Source: Candida dubliniensis CD36 (Eukaryota > Ascomycota > Pichiomycetes > Serinales > Debaryomycetaceae). From it: a DNA stretch of 64,000 nt. Location of the stretch: positions 2,914,001-2,978,000 of the forward strand of contig NC_012860.1 in the NCBI RefSeq assembly GCF_000026945.1, in the 5' to 3' direction. Numbering within the stretch: the first letter of the stretch is position 1; each line of letters opens with the position of its first letter. The notes beneath the pieces were generated by a model. That model made no database searches. It saw only the letters and a program-made list of their open reading frames with translations, and was not told the DNA's origin. The position numbers and the translations under genes are program-made. Shown piece by piece: positions 51,806 through 63,844 of the stretch.

Positions 51806-51848
51806 TTGGTTGGTTGTCAACAATCACCAACTTCTGACAACCAACCAA
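51806..51848. repeat. Perfect 14-bp hairpin within TTGG/CCAA repeats
   Basis: TTGGTTGGTTGTCA (51806-51819) pairs exactly with TGACAACCAACCAA (51835-51848) around a 15-base loop, about 440 bases upstream of the XRN1 ATG. Beyond the stem the arms continue as (GGTT)n and (AATC)n repeats. Confidence 0.85.
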
Positions 51849-52123
51849 TCAATCAATCAATCAACCTAACTACTGGTTATGAAATGATTACTGAACATTT
51901 TAGAGAGCAGTCAATATAAGGAGGACGTTTGTTTATAACCAAGAATTGAAAGTGTTGGAATTTTTGCCAACAAAGTCCAAAAGATGGTGTTTTTTTGTAT
52001 GTGTGCAATTTGTGTAGTATATGTTCCCACTTTATTCTCTAGACTGTAAGTGTGATATTCAATAATTGTAAGAACATGACATATAATCAACCCCCCCCTC
52101 CCCCTCCTTTCCCGCATGCCAGC

Positions 52124-52133
52124 ATGCCGGCAT
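52124..52133. repeat. GC-rich palindrome in GCATGCC repeats
   Basis: ATGCCGGCAT (self-complementary) is embedded in GCATGCCAGCATGCCGGCAT, next to a C-rich run. Confidence 0.7.
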
Positions 52134-52912
52134 CTATCTATACGTTTCTGTTACTCTTGATCAATCAATTGTAGTAAAATCTATTTGGGGTGTTGCCACC
52201 AAATATTGGTAGAATTTTCAGTCTGTTTTTTTTTTTTTTTGGCTTGATTTACACTACCCTGTCAAGAATCTTCTTCTTCCCAAATGACTTCCCTCTCCAA
52301 GATTACTATTAAACAGATCATTCCATGAGTTAAGTTGAATAAACATACCATTTTTAAAACAACAAACCACCAAATCTACAAAAAGTAATGGGAACTAAAA
52401 TTAAAATAGAACAAAAAAACAAAAAACAAGACAAAAACCTATACAAACTAAATTCAAATTGGAAAGCCATGATGAGAATACTGATACATAACCTCAATTA
52501 AATTAATTTCAAATGAATGATGAAAATATCAATAAATAAAAATAATTTCATTTTGGGTCTTCAATCAATCATAACCAATCCAATTCAACAATAAAACAAA
52601 CAAACAAAAATGGATAGTTGAACAGAACTGGGTATATATATATATATAAAAAAAAACCCAAAAGGAGGATATGAGTATCGTACCTGAATGAAACCATCTC
52701 CTTAAAACAGTAATAAATCATCTAAATATGTAAAAAAAACAAAAAATAAAAAACGATAAGAACCAATTAACAAATAATATAATAATATTGCAAAAAAAAA
52801 AAAAAAAAAATGCCCCAGAATTGAAAATATAAACTTTGAACCATTCAAATACCTATACCACAAACTAACCAAATAAAAAGTAAAAAAAAAAAAAAGAATT
52901 TTCTCAAGCATC

Positions 52913-54835
52913 TTAAGAACTAGTTAATTCTAATTCCGTTTTAATAGAATCGGCCAAGTTCTTACCAAATTTATAAATATAAATGGCATTTTTATCCAAT
53001 CTTGATTTGAATTTGGAAGCAGTAGAAACAACAGTAGAAGCAGCAGCAGAAGCAGAAGCAGAAGCAGCAGAAACTTGAATATTATAAGTATTTATCAATT
53101 GGTTCCATTGTTGGAAAGTAATTTCTTTCAAATCATTAAAAGATTTATTATTGAAAACATTGAAAACATTTGATACATTTAATACATTTGATATTAAACT
53201 CTTTAATTGTTTACTTTGAAAAATTATATTTTCCAATATACGAGATGATCCCATAATTATATTATGACGATATTTTTTACTGAAAATACCAGCATTATTA
53301 TAAAATTTCTTTAAATTGTCCAACCCCATTTGTCGATATTTAATAAAGTTATTTAATCCAATTTGATTATAATGATCAAATTTATTTAATCCAATAATTG
53401 AATATTTATTGAAAATAACAATACTTTGATCACTCCATAACTTCAACTTGATATAACTTAATGATCCTAAATCTTGAGATTGTTTCCAAAATTTATCACC
53501 ATAATGATTCATTTTATTAACCATAAAATAATATTGTGGGAAAACTTTATCATCTAAATTATACTTCAATGTATTAATAAATTTGATTAATTTATTAGTT
53601 TTATGCTTTCCAATAGTACTACTAACACCACCACCACCACTACCACCACCACTATAACCACCAAGGAAGAATATACTTTTCTTGGTAATTATGTCTTGTT
53701 CTTCTTCATATAATAAATGATTCCAAATTTGATTCAATTTATCAAAAGTAGTCATGGGGGGTTTATCAACAACTTGTTTAGGAACTAAAATATACTTGAC
53801 ACTATAAATTACTGGAATAATACCAAGTACTATGGCTGCCATCATGTAATAATAAAGATAATCGGAATGATGATCTAAAAAAATTTGTAATTTTTGAACT
53901 GCACGAACCAATATTGGTTTTGATTTGTTTACAACAACAATAGTACTATTGTTGTTGTTGTTGTTGTCGTGTTTCAGTATTAAATCATTAACTTGAATAC
54001 TTTTGGTTGTAGACAAAGATGAATCAATAACATCATTGGCATTTTTTTTATTGGATACCGATTCAACATTAGAAAATAATTCAATAGTATCATCCAAATT
54101 CTCTTCTAATCCTTCTTCTTCTTCTTCTTCTTCTTCTTCTTCTTGTCGATATTGTTGATCATCAATATAATTATCTAAATGAATCTTGGCAAAATCATAA
54201 TAAAATTGATTTGATTTTTGTTTTATTGAATCATTTAATTGAGTTAAATTTTCGAAAAACCGGATCTTAGAACCAACATTAAGAGAATTATCATTGTTGT
54301 TACTGTTGTTGTTGTTGCTCCCACCACTTAAAATAGAATTTGAATCTGATTCCAATTCCAATTCCAATTCCAAATCTGATTCTGATTCTGATGGTGTGGA
54401 TATTGTAGTTTGGGAATTTTCAAGATTGGAGTTCCTCTCTTGGTGATGTTGTTTAGTAGTAGTAGTAGTAGTAGTAGGAGTTTCTGATGATGTTTGAGGT
54501 ATATGTTGTTCAGGTACTTTTAAAATAGATAAATCGGTTGAGTTGTTAATTATTAATTGAGGATAATCTTGGGAACTAGTAGTTGATTGTTCATCATCAA
54601 TATCAAGATCTGAAGATGATGAAATGATTGACCAATCTTCATCAACTGGAGTGGTTAATCTAGATATAGGTTGACTAGGTTGACTAGGTTGACTAGGTTG
54701 ATTAGGTTGACTATTATCTTTACCAGAATTTGTACTACCTTCAGCCGTTTCATTCTTTTGTTTATCATTATCAATATCAATACCAGATTTATTCAATTCA
54801 GGTTTATTATTTGAGGATAAACTTGATTTCAACAT
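52913..54835 (-). CDS. Single-pass membrane protein with AIM-like motif and 11-residue repeats (autophagy-receptor-like layout)
   Basis: The 640-residue protein has a Pro/Gln repeat (QPSQPSQPSQP, 46-56), an acidic/Ser-flanked WSII at 68-71 (VDEDWSIISSSSDLDIDDE), further Thr, Glu and Asn runs, one hydrophobic segment (about 326-348), and a C-terminal part of about 290 residues. That part contains a Gly-rich loop (393-403), 11-residue repeats at 476-530 of the form KY-x-x-I-G-L-N-x-F, and an Ala/Ser helix (about 600-615). W-x-x-I next to acidic and Ser residues is the form of an Atg8-family interacting motif. AIM, one membrane helix and C-terminal amphipathic helices recall Atg39. I know no named homologue; the function is inference. 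Confidence 0.72.
   Translation of the reverse strand: MLKSSLSSNNKPELNKSGIDIDNDKQKNETAEGSTNSGKDNSQPNQPSQPSQPSQPISRLTTPVDEDWSIISSSSDLDIDDEQSTTSSQDYPQLIINNSTDLSILKVPEQHIPQTSSETPTTTTTTTKQHHQERNSNLENSQTTISTPSESESDLELELELESDSNSILSGGSNNNNSNNNDNSLNVGSKIRFFENLTQLNDSIKQKSNQFYYDFAKIHLDNYIDDQQYRQEEEEEEEEEEGLEENLDDTIELFSNVESVSNKKNANDVIDSSLSTTKSIQVNDLILKHDNNNNNNSTIVVVNKSKPILVRAVQKLQIFLDHHSDYLYYYMMAAIVLGIIPVIYSVKYILVPKQVVDKPPMTTFDKLNQIWNHLLYEEEQDIITKKSIFFLGGYSGGGSGGGGVSSTIGKHKTNKLIKFINTLKYNLDDKVFPQYYFMVNKMNHYGDKFWKQSQDLGSLSYIKLKLWSDQSIVIFNKYSIIGLNKFDHYNQIGLNNFIKYRQMGLDNLKKFYNNAGIFSKKYRHNIIMGSSRILENIIFQSKQLKSLISNVLNVSNVFNVFNNKSFNDLKEITFQQWNQLINTYNIQVSAASASASAAASTVVSTASKFKSRLDKNAIYIYKFGKNLADSIKTELELTSS
53246..53410 (-). 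repeat. Five 11-residue repeats in the membrane protein
   Basis: Residues 476-530 split into units KYSIIGLNKFD, HYNQIGLNNFI, KYRQMGLDNLK, KFYNNAGIFSK and KYRHNIIMGSS. An aromatic residue recurs every 11 positions. Eleven-residue periodicity is typical of amphipathic membrane-binding helices. The last two units are degenerate. Confidence 0.75.
54669..54712 (-). repeat. 9-bp tandem repeat encoding Gln-Pro-Ser
   Basis: GGTTGACTA units (plus strand) repeat about five times with slight change and encode QPS triplets at residues 42-56 of the membrane protein. Confidence 0.85.
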
Positions 54836-55660
54836 TATTGGATGATTAAGATGTAGGATGTGGCGGAAGGGGGAATTGTTTCTATAGTTAAGGATATAAC
54901 CACTTGGTGTAGGGTATCAAACACTAAAATAATCAGATAAACAAATCAAAAAAAAAAGGTCAAGTGATTGATTAATTAGTGAGTATAAGTATAAGTATAA
55001 GAATAATAATAATAGTATATTAGTTGTTGTGGTTGTAGTAATGAAAAGAGTAGTTATTTGTAATGGAGATAATTGATAAGAAACTAAAAAAAAAAAAATA
55101 AAATAAAATAAAAAGGGGTGAGCCAAAAAAAAAAAAAAAAAAAGGAGAGGGAAGTGTGAGTAGTGTAGTGTAGTGTAGTAGAAGTTAATAATTAATGATT
55201 TGGGTAGTGTAGTGAAATCAGTTCCTCATTATTATATTAGTATTCAACTAAAGAGAAGAGAAGAGAAGAAAAGAAAAGAAAGAAAAAAAAAATGGAACAA
55301 AAAAGTGAATATTAATGAAGACCTTGTGGGCGGCAAAAATAACTTGTAGAAATGACGATAAGAATAATTACTACTCTCATTAGACAGAGAGAGAGCGAGA
55401 GCCAGGAGAGTAGAGGGGGGTGAAGCTGTTTATATACATCTTCAAAAAGCATACTGACATCCTAATATGACAGAGCCATAAAACAGATGTAGAATTAAAA
55501 TCCAATATCAGTAAACAAAACAAACCTAATAATGGTTCAATGAAATACCTTTTAGAATACTAATCTGTGGATTAATTCCATGAACAAAATAACAATCCGG
55601 TTGTTCCTTAAAGCGCAAATCAAATCAAATCAAAAAAAAAAAAGAAGCTTAAAACCAAAC

Positions 55661-55668
55661 CACGTGAC
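55661..55668. promoter_or_regulatory. CACGTGAC E-box (Cbf1-type)
   Basis: CACGTGAC lies about 830 bases upstream of the membrane-protein ATG, in line with the second E-box at 56092. Motif only. Confidence 0.3.
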
Positions 55669-56091
55669 TAAACTAAAATGTTCTTAACTACAGAGAAAAC
55701 AAATTCAAAAGACTGGTTAGAAAATTAATAGTGTATTTTTTGTATATAATTGAACATTTGTAGTTGATAACAGCAACTAAAAATAAACTGTGGATATTGA
55801 TTGATTGATTGATTGATTGATTAGTGGAGTGGAGTGGAGTGGCTTTTGCTTGTTTTCTTTTTTTTTTTTTTTTTTGAAATTCTGCAGATTTTAAAACTCT
55901 CCACAAAATCAAAAGCACTGATAACAAACAATATCATTAAATCAGCACCAAACTTATTTTATCAACCAACAGGATTATATAAAAAACAACAACAACAACA
56001 ACAACAAAAAAAAAACAACAACAACAACAACTATTTGAGAATATGTTCTTGGAATGGCATTGTGTCAACATATCTTTTAATATCATCTGCA

Positions 56092-56100
56092 GTCACGTGA
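56092..56100. promoter_or_regulatory. GTCACGTGA E-box (Cbf1-type)
   Basis: Full GTCACGTGA palindromic E-box. Target gene unclear; about 870 bases from the zinc-finger gene's stop. Confidence 0.3.
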
Positions 56101-56968
56101 TGATATAATATTCTCTAGAGAATCGATAAAGTATTTATGTGCAGGAATCAAAATTTTATATTTTGGGTGCAAAAAAAAAAAAAAAAAAAAAAAAACAATA
56201 AATAAATAAATGTCAAGAGTTTATAAACGAAACTAAGACAAACTAAATCCACCACCCCTCCCCTCCCCTCCCCCCAGCCCCCCTCACCAATTACAATTTA
56301 ACTTATTAGAATATAATTTAAAATTAACAAAATAGCTCTAGTTTATATATATATATATATATTGTTTCATTTTTTTTATTGTTTTGTGAAAAACATGCAA
56401 AACTTGCAAAACGAATAAATAATGAGGAGTGCTCTTTGATAAAAAAAAATCTTATCAAAAAATGTATCTAATGTGCATGTGTATGTGTTTGTGGTGTAGA
56501 ATTACTTAAAGTCAAAGTTTCAGTATATTTACTTAATCTAAAGTTTGTTTTATTTGAATACAATAAAAACGTTCAAAAAAAAAAAAAAAATGAAATTAAA
56601 TTAAAGGAAAGGAAAGGAAAGGAAAGGGAAGAATAATCTTTGAGAATTGAAACAAAGAAATAACATTCTGTATAAGATCAAATCAAATCAATTAAGAGAG
56701 AGAGAGAGAGTGTGTGTGTGTGTATGTAATAAACAATCTCTATACAAAAGGGTTTTTTTTTTAGTTGTTAGTTGGTTTTTTTTTTTTCTAATTTCTAATA
56801 AAAGTATATTAATTCTAAATTTTGAAAATAAAAAATAAAAATAAAAATAAATAAATAAAAAAAGAGTTCTATACTTTTGAAAACAACCCATCTAATTAAT
56901 TGGAAACTCCCAATCTATTCTTCAATCTTAAACTCACAGTTTTATTGTTTTCCTTTCTTTTTTTTTTT

Positions 56969-56980
56969 TTACGGTGGTTT

Positions 56981-57019
<39 letters not shown>

Positions 57020-58963
57020 TGATTGTTGATCTTCCAATTTTTGTAAATTATCATTCAAATGATGTATACTTTGTTGTAATGATTGAGTATACTTATATAA
57101 TTCTTGATATTGTTCATAAGATATAAATTGTGGTCCATTAATCAGTGGGATAGAGTTTGTTGAAGTTGATGGTGCAGATCTAGGACCAACAGGAGGAGGA
57201 GGAGGTGGTGGACCAGGAGGAGGAGGTGGATGAGCCAGTGATGGTGTCATCTGTATTGACCTTCTTTCTCCAGTTCCTTGTATTGGTATAGTATTAGGTT
57301 GTTTGTTGATGGGACGACTTGGCAATATCGAACCATGAATTCGGGGATCAATTTCAGTTTTCAGAAGTGATGAAAATATTTGTGGATTTAATAGAGGTTG
57401 TAAAGTAGTTGGCAGTCCCGATGTTGTAATAGCTGTTAATTGATGAGATTGATTAGTTATTGGTGGATGTGATGGATAAACAGAACCACCACCACCACCA
57501 CCACCACCAACAAAAGATGATTGATGTCGAAAAACATGTAATTTAGGTGAAGGAAGATGCTCTTGATCAGTATGAGATTGATCACTTTCATGATTAATAT
57601 GTTTGACTTGACTTGTACTTGTAGTAACAGTTTGAGGTAAATTATTAACTGATGGTATATCACCAGTTGAACTTCTTAAAGGTTTTCTTGAAGAGTCATT
57701 TTGATGTTGATTCAGGTACAAAGTTTGCAACTTGGTATGTGTTGTTAAAGAAAATGTCGGTGGTGCTGTGTGTGGAGGTGGTGGTATAACAGGTAACAAT
57801 TGATGACCTGGTTGTTGTTGTTGTTGTTGTTGTTGTTGATATTGGAAAGGAGGAAGTAATTGGGTTGGTGGTGGTGGATAATGGTTATAAGCAGGATAGG
57901 GATAGTAATAGGGTAAATTATGTGTAGGTGTTAGAGATTTAGATGATGACAAAGATGTATTTGTTGGATACAGAACTGATGAGGGTTGATTTCTCCAAGA
58001 TAGTGGTTGAGTATTTGGTTTATTTTGAATAAATGTATTACTACTTTGTGAAGCTGATCTAGGAGGATGATTTGTTGTTTGATTATTAACATGAGAATGT
58101 GGTTGAGTTTGCAATTGAGGTAAACTAAGTTGTCGTAATCGTGGATAATGTTGATGAGGTGATATTGGTTCAATATTTCCCGAATGTAAATTATCTTTGT
58201 GATGAGGGTGATTGTTGTTTTCGGAATAATTTGTTGACCTGCTTGGTTGGAACGATGAACCATTAACAACATCGTTATCCACCAATCTGTCATTCGGTAC
58301 ATCCTGACTTGCATTTCCATTTGTTATATTATCATCTTGGTTGTTAGCTTGTAATATATGTGATTCAAGTTTTGAGTTTGCAGTTGTAGTTGCAGAACCG
58401 GTACATGCATTTTGTGAATTTTGATGTCTTGTTAAAGCATCAGGTCTAGCAAAACTTCTTAAACATTTAGAACATGAATAAGGTTTCTCTCCAGTATGCA
58501 ATTTCTCATGTCGTTTTAAATCATGAATTCTTCGAAATCGTAAATTACATACTTGACAAATATGAGGTTTTAAAGATGAATGAATCAATTCATGACTCAC
58601 CATATTATGTTTCCGTGTAAATCCTTGAGCACAAATTTTACAAAAATATCTCTTGACTAATTTTTGTTTGACTGAAGGAGTTGATTGTAAATGTTCATTA
58701 ACATTTTGTTGACCTCGTTGTGACTGTGACTGTGACTGTTGTGGTTGTTGTTGAAAGTTTTGTATGTCTGGTATATGAATAGTTGAAGGCGGTACTCCTC
58801 CTACAGGACTTTTCACTGCTGGTATTATTATATCATTACGATGTGTTGAATCAACTCGTCTATGAAAAATATGTCCATTTGTTAATTGTTGAATAGAAGG
58901 TAATTTTGGACGAATAGATTCATTTACATTTTGAGTTTGTTCATGATTAGATTCCAGATTCAT
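56969..58963 (-). CDS. C2H2 zinc-finger transcription factor
   Basis: The 664-residue protein has three tandem fingers: C108-x2-C111...H124-x3-H128 (YFCKICAQGFTRKHNMVSHELIH), C136-x2-C139...H156 (HICQVCNLRFRRIHDLKRHEKLH, then the TGEKPY linker), and C164-x2-C167...H180-x6-C187 (YSCSKCLRSFARPDALTRH), whose last ligand is Cys. The rest is Ser/Asn/Gln/Pro-rich with polyQ, polyP, Gly and a terminal polyN run. The fingers resemble fungal Crz1-type domains, but I do not see a calcineurin-docking site that I could name. From memory, C. albicans has an unnamed C2H2 gene near this place (orf19.4972). Its 5' side is a gap of at least 5 kb. Confidence 0.85.
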
Positions 58964-60009
58964 TTCTTAAAATGAATATTATGTTTAAATAAATATTATA
59001 GAAGTTTTATTGTGATGTTTGAGATTAGTGAATATTTAATATTTTTCATATAACAACAAAAAAAACCAATTGGAGTGGTGGTTTATTGGGGTAACCACTT
59101 TTGATGCTTAATTGTAAAAGTTTCTAGATTCAGATAATTAGGAATTTTTTTTTTTTAAAAAAAAACAATTCTATATTTCCAGTTAAATTTAACAAGGTGG
59201 GTCTTTGTTTTTTGTTGTTGTTGTTTTTTTTTTACTTCTTTCCCCCAACCCCCTGTAGTATATATGTTGTGGTTTAAATAAGGAGGATAATTTTTTTAGA
59301 TAATGATGTTACCTAAAAGATCAATTCTATTAGTAGTAGTAGTAGTAGTATTATTATATTTTAAGTTTGGTGATGTTTTTTTTTATTATTATTTTGGAAT
59401 CCTACCCCCTCCCCCTCTTTTTCTTTGTCTCTCTTTGTCTCTCTCTTTGTCTCTCTCTTTGTCTCTCTACTTGTTTCAGCCCTTTAACCACCAGAAGTAT
59501 GGGGGATTGATTAGTATAGTTAACAATCAAAGATATCAAAATATATATATCAATTGGTTTTGTTTTATCTCACACTCAAAATGTTTAAGCTAGTGTTCCA
59601 GTGTGATATTCAAAGTCCCAGTTTGATTATTGTTATTATGAATCACAATACTTAATTAATTAATTTATGAATATCTTCAGTTGTTTAGATTCTTGTAATT
59701 GAATTTTATCAACAATATCAATATAATATCTCCAGTTGAGTTTGGTTTGAAAAAAAAAAAATTTGAACTATTTGATAAAATCAATTCAATTCAAATCAAA
59801 TTCTTCAAACCCCTCCCCAAAAAATCTTTGTTTGTTAAATGGTCTTCTGATTTTCAAAAAACTAATATAATGGGGGACTATTTGTTTTTAATTATCAAGT
59901 TAATTGGTTGGTGGATTTTATTTTATTTTATTTTTTTCCTTTTTTCTTTTTTGGGGGGTGTTTGATGGTTTTGTTGTTGGACTATTCAGTTCGGTTCTTG
60001 TTGCTTTAT

Positions 60010-60083
60010 TTAAGATAAACTTATGGCAAATGCTTCCTTCTTTTTTCTTTAATAATATTATTAATAATATCAGTTTATCTTAA
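60010..60083. repeat. 12-bp perfect inverted repeat, 50-base spacer
   Basis: TTAAGATAAACT (60010-60021) and AGTTTATCTTAA (60072-60083) are exact reverse complements. The spacer itself contains AATAATATTATT, which is also self-complementary. Confidence 0.8.
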
Positions 60084-62692
60084 TTACTCAACGTAAAGTT
60101 TCTAAATTTTATTTTATTCAATTGAATTATATCCTTATTTTGTATACACCAATATATATATACACTTTGTTAGAATGAAAACGTGGTGGTGATGGTGGTG
60201 GTGGTGGTAGTGGCTAGTATTTTGGGAAAAAAAAAAAAGAAAAGGGAGGAAATATTACAATAAACAGCTTTTGATAAATCTGGGGAGGAAATATTGGACT
60301 AATTATATCAAACAGCAATAACAAAAATTCAACCTTGCAAGGAAGTAAAAAATAGAAAATAGAAAAAAAAAAAAATACCTAAAGTATTAATTAGTTTAGA
60401 ATTGGGTTTATTGTAAAATTTAAACTTTTCATCCTTGACCAAATAACCAACCATTAAGAAGAGTTTAATGCCGATGATGATGATGATGATGATTATTAAT
60501 TAACTTTTCTACTTTGACGAAGAAACACAGATATTAGAATCTTTACACAAGAAATTGGAATTATATAATATATGTAACAAACTAAAACCAGAGAAGGATA
60601 ATTGTTAGATGTTTTGATTCTAGACACCAATTTTATAAATTTGAATTGAAATTGTCCTAGAATATTAGGGGGGGAGGAGAGGATTTTTCTTTAATAGAAC
60701 TTGATGCTAGTATCATTCAGGCCCATTTATCATTGGAATGTTCCTTCCTCAAGTATATAAATACATTTTATTTATTTACATTTAAAGTTTAGTGTAAATA
60801 ATTGTTTTACTTAAAAAAAAAAGAATTTAAAAAAGAAGAAGGAATAAATTGGAAATCCAATTCCATTATTATTAATGTACAATTTCCTATTGTTTAACAT
60901 GTGGTACATAAACATCTGTATGGTTTAAAATAATGAACAATCGGGCAAAGGTATAAAATATGGATATAAGTGGCCTGTCTCATACATACACAAACACAGT
61001 CTTCTTTATGAACTAGGTCCTGTCCTACCTCTTTTCTTCACATACACTTTTCCATTCTCAATTGTAGTTTAAGATTCCTGATTATTTGAATAAACATAGC
61101 TACCCCATCCCTCCTCCCCCCCCTCTCCACCATACTTACAAACCTATAGTTCCAGTTATTATATGGTTTTTGTCTACGAAAGTTTATATTAATGTTGTTT
61201 GAGTTAATTGAATTGTAACCAACAAACAAACTTTCTTATTTTGTGATTGTTCAAGTTGTCAGTAGATCAGAATAAAGGAGGGGGGTGGAGGATGGGGGGA
61301 AGGGGTGCCAAATTCAATCCATCAAGGCAAGTAAAACAAAAACAAAAAAAAGAGGCTGATGAAATGATAATTATATTTTTGATTTTTGAAGTTTTCATGT
61401 GTTATACATTTGCTAATAGAAGTTTACTATTCTTAATCAAATCGATTATGATGAACGTCTAATTGATGATATATATGATTTCTGCGGTTAATTTTTTTTT
61501 TGCAACTTTTTTCTTATTTTCTTTTTTTTTGGGGGGGGTGGGTGTCCTGGAGAAACTTGCTATACCTATATATGTGGTATGATTTATTCCATTCATTTAT
61601 GACAAATCAAAGAAATTAATAATTACTAATCTTCTTTAATACAATTCCAATTTTGATTTGATAATTTAATGTTAAAGTATTATTCATCTTTGACAATTTT
61701 TTTTTTTGTTATTTGGTTGGGGTCCACCAAGTTTTTCAATCAATATCAACCACCACCACCACAGCCACCACCACAACAACAACAACCACCGGATTGACTT
61801 CCCCTTTTTTAACAATAATCTTAATAAGAAATTAAGTTCAACAGTTTCTTTTACCAAAAAAAAAAGAAAAAAAAAAAAAGCAAACCAAGAATCATCTATT
61901 TGTTTTTTGATTAAATTTTTTTTTTTCTTGTTTCAGTTTTTTTTTTTTTTAACGATATATTTTTAGTCCATGTTACATTTTACCTAAAAAGAACAAAAAG
62001 TGACATATACATACGAGATAATTATAGACTATGATTTCTGGTTTGAATGTGTCTAAGTAATTGAATGACTTTATTAAATGTCTTGGGAACTGTTTGGAAG
62101 TTACAAATATTGTTTGAAAAAAGTATCAATTAACTAAATGATGATGATGATGATAATATGGGGGGTGAACACAGTATAGAAATCACCTTTTTTTTTTTTT
62201 TTTTTTTCCTACAATTAGTAAAAACAACAACAAATAACAATAACAATAACAATAACAATAACAGTGTCCCCTTAAGTGCTGCTGTGTTTATAGTTAAGAA
62301 AAGTTAATTATCTAGGGTTTTGTTGTTTTGTTTTTGAGTTTTTCTTACAATTGAATAAAGAAACCCCCCCTCCCCACCACCACCACTTCAACTGTAAAGA
62401 AAGGGTAGGTAAATAAACAAAAGCACGTAATTGTTGTTAATGACAACTTAAACTCTCTTATACAAATTTAACAATATCAAATATGTAATATTATGCCATA
62501 TATATATTCAAAAAAAAAAAAACAATCATTCTACATAAAGTAAAAATATAATTGATTGGGTCTGGGGGTCTTTTTAATGGTTTCATTTATAGGTAAATAT
62601 AAAAGTAACAGTACACGAGGCATTATTTAATGATTGTAATAGTTGTAGAACATCAATATTACTACCAAAAAAAAAAAAAAAAGTTAAAGAGG

Positions 62693-62693
62693 C

Positions 62694-62737
<44 letters not shown>
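62693..62737. repeat. (ATA)n trinucleotide repeat
   Basis: About 15 AAT/ATA units. Confidence 0.95.
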
Positions 62738-62739
<2 letters not shown>

Positions 62740-62877
62740 GTTTTAAAATTGTGGATTGTTAGAAGAGAGGCAAATAATTAAACTTTGTAATGGTTCTTAT
62801 AACCAAACTTTTATGAAGAGTAGTAGTTGACAATACACGGCCAAGTAAGTAAGTAAGTAAGTAAGCACTAGGGTAAT

Positions 62878-62885
62878 ATCACGTG
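62878..62885. promoter_or_regulatory. ATCACGTG E-box (Cbf1-type)
   Basis: ATCACGTG followed by GG, close to an AAGT repeat, nearly 4 kb upstream of the C2H2 gene. Motif only. Confidence 0.3.
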
Positions 62886-63809
62886 GGTAAGCGTACAAGA
62901 TAGAATGGTATATATATATACAACATGTCATAGAAACGTATGAGAACAATAAATTATATGGTAGTATATTAACAAAGGATAGGAAGATAAATGCTAGGTA
63001 TATAGAGAGAAAGTAAAAATTTCAAGATAAAGAGGCGAAGTAAGTGGTGGAGAAGGAGGAGGAGCAGGAGCAGGAGCAATGAAAGATCAGTGGAGCGGTA
63101 GAACGGAGGCTAGAGAAGTTGTGGTAAATAAAAGAAAAGAATAACTTATTAATTATTTTTATGTGGTTAATTGTTTTTTTTCTTCTTTGGTAAATTTTAT
63201 TTAATTTCTATTCTTCTATAAAATTAAAAGATGTTTAAAGTTTAACCTTTTTTTTTTTTTTTGTTTTCCCTTTGTTGATTATTTAAAATAATTGATTTCT
63301 GTTTTTGGTTATTTGGTCCGTCATTCGTTGTTGTTTGTCGTTCGTTGTTCGTTGTTTGTATTTGTTGTTGTTGTTGTTGTTGCTACAGTGATCACAATTG
63401 TCAATCAATATATATATATATAACATAATTGTTCAGATTGTCGGTATTATTATATATTTAAAGCTTGTCTGTACTCTAGTAAAGTAAATTTTAAATAGAC
63501 ATTGATTCTGGTCAAATTGAACTTCTTTTCTTATAAAGCTAACTTCTTAACCAAATATGTTAATGTATATATCTGTGGCAGATTATTTAAAATATGACCA
63601 ACCTTCACAACTTATAATATCTCCTCATTAATATGATATTACCATTTCTTATTATTCCAATCGCATCGCTAATGATTGGTTTTATTTTAAACTTTCTATT
63701 ACAAATTATTCTAACCATGAAATTGACTAAACTTTATAAAAAAAAAAAAAATTGTATCACATTTATCTTTTAAATACCGCAAAAAATAGAAAATAAAATA
63801 AAAAAAAAA

Positions 63810-63844
63810 GACACATACACATACACATACACATACACATACAA
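63810..63844. repeat. (ACACAT)n hexanucleotide repeat
   Basis: Five to six ACACAT units just inside the right edge of the window. Confidence 0.9.

Larger units (their letters stand above)
51365..52912. other. 1.5-kb intergenic region upstream of XRN1
   Basis: It contains a TA repeat (about 51366-51382), T-runs near 51687-51726, a 14-bp hairpin at 51806-51848, a short GC palindrome at 52124-52133, and A-runs near 52793-52810. No gene recognised. XRN1 and the next gene both read leftward, so this holds the XRN1 promoter. Confidence 0.6.
54836..56968. other. 2.1-kb intergenic region
   Basis: Promoter of the membrane protein and 3' side of the zinc-finger gene. It has A-runs, a GATT repeat (about 55798-55822), CAA repeats (about 55987-56030), (TA)n near 56344, GGAAA repeats (56604-56628), and E-boxes at 55661 and 56092. 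No gene recognised. Confidence 0.6.

Noticed and set aside
61706..61966. 86-codon open frame near the right edge
   Set aside because: It is a mixture of His/Asn repeats, poly-Lys and poly-Phe from homopolymers.
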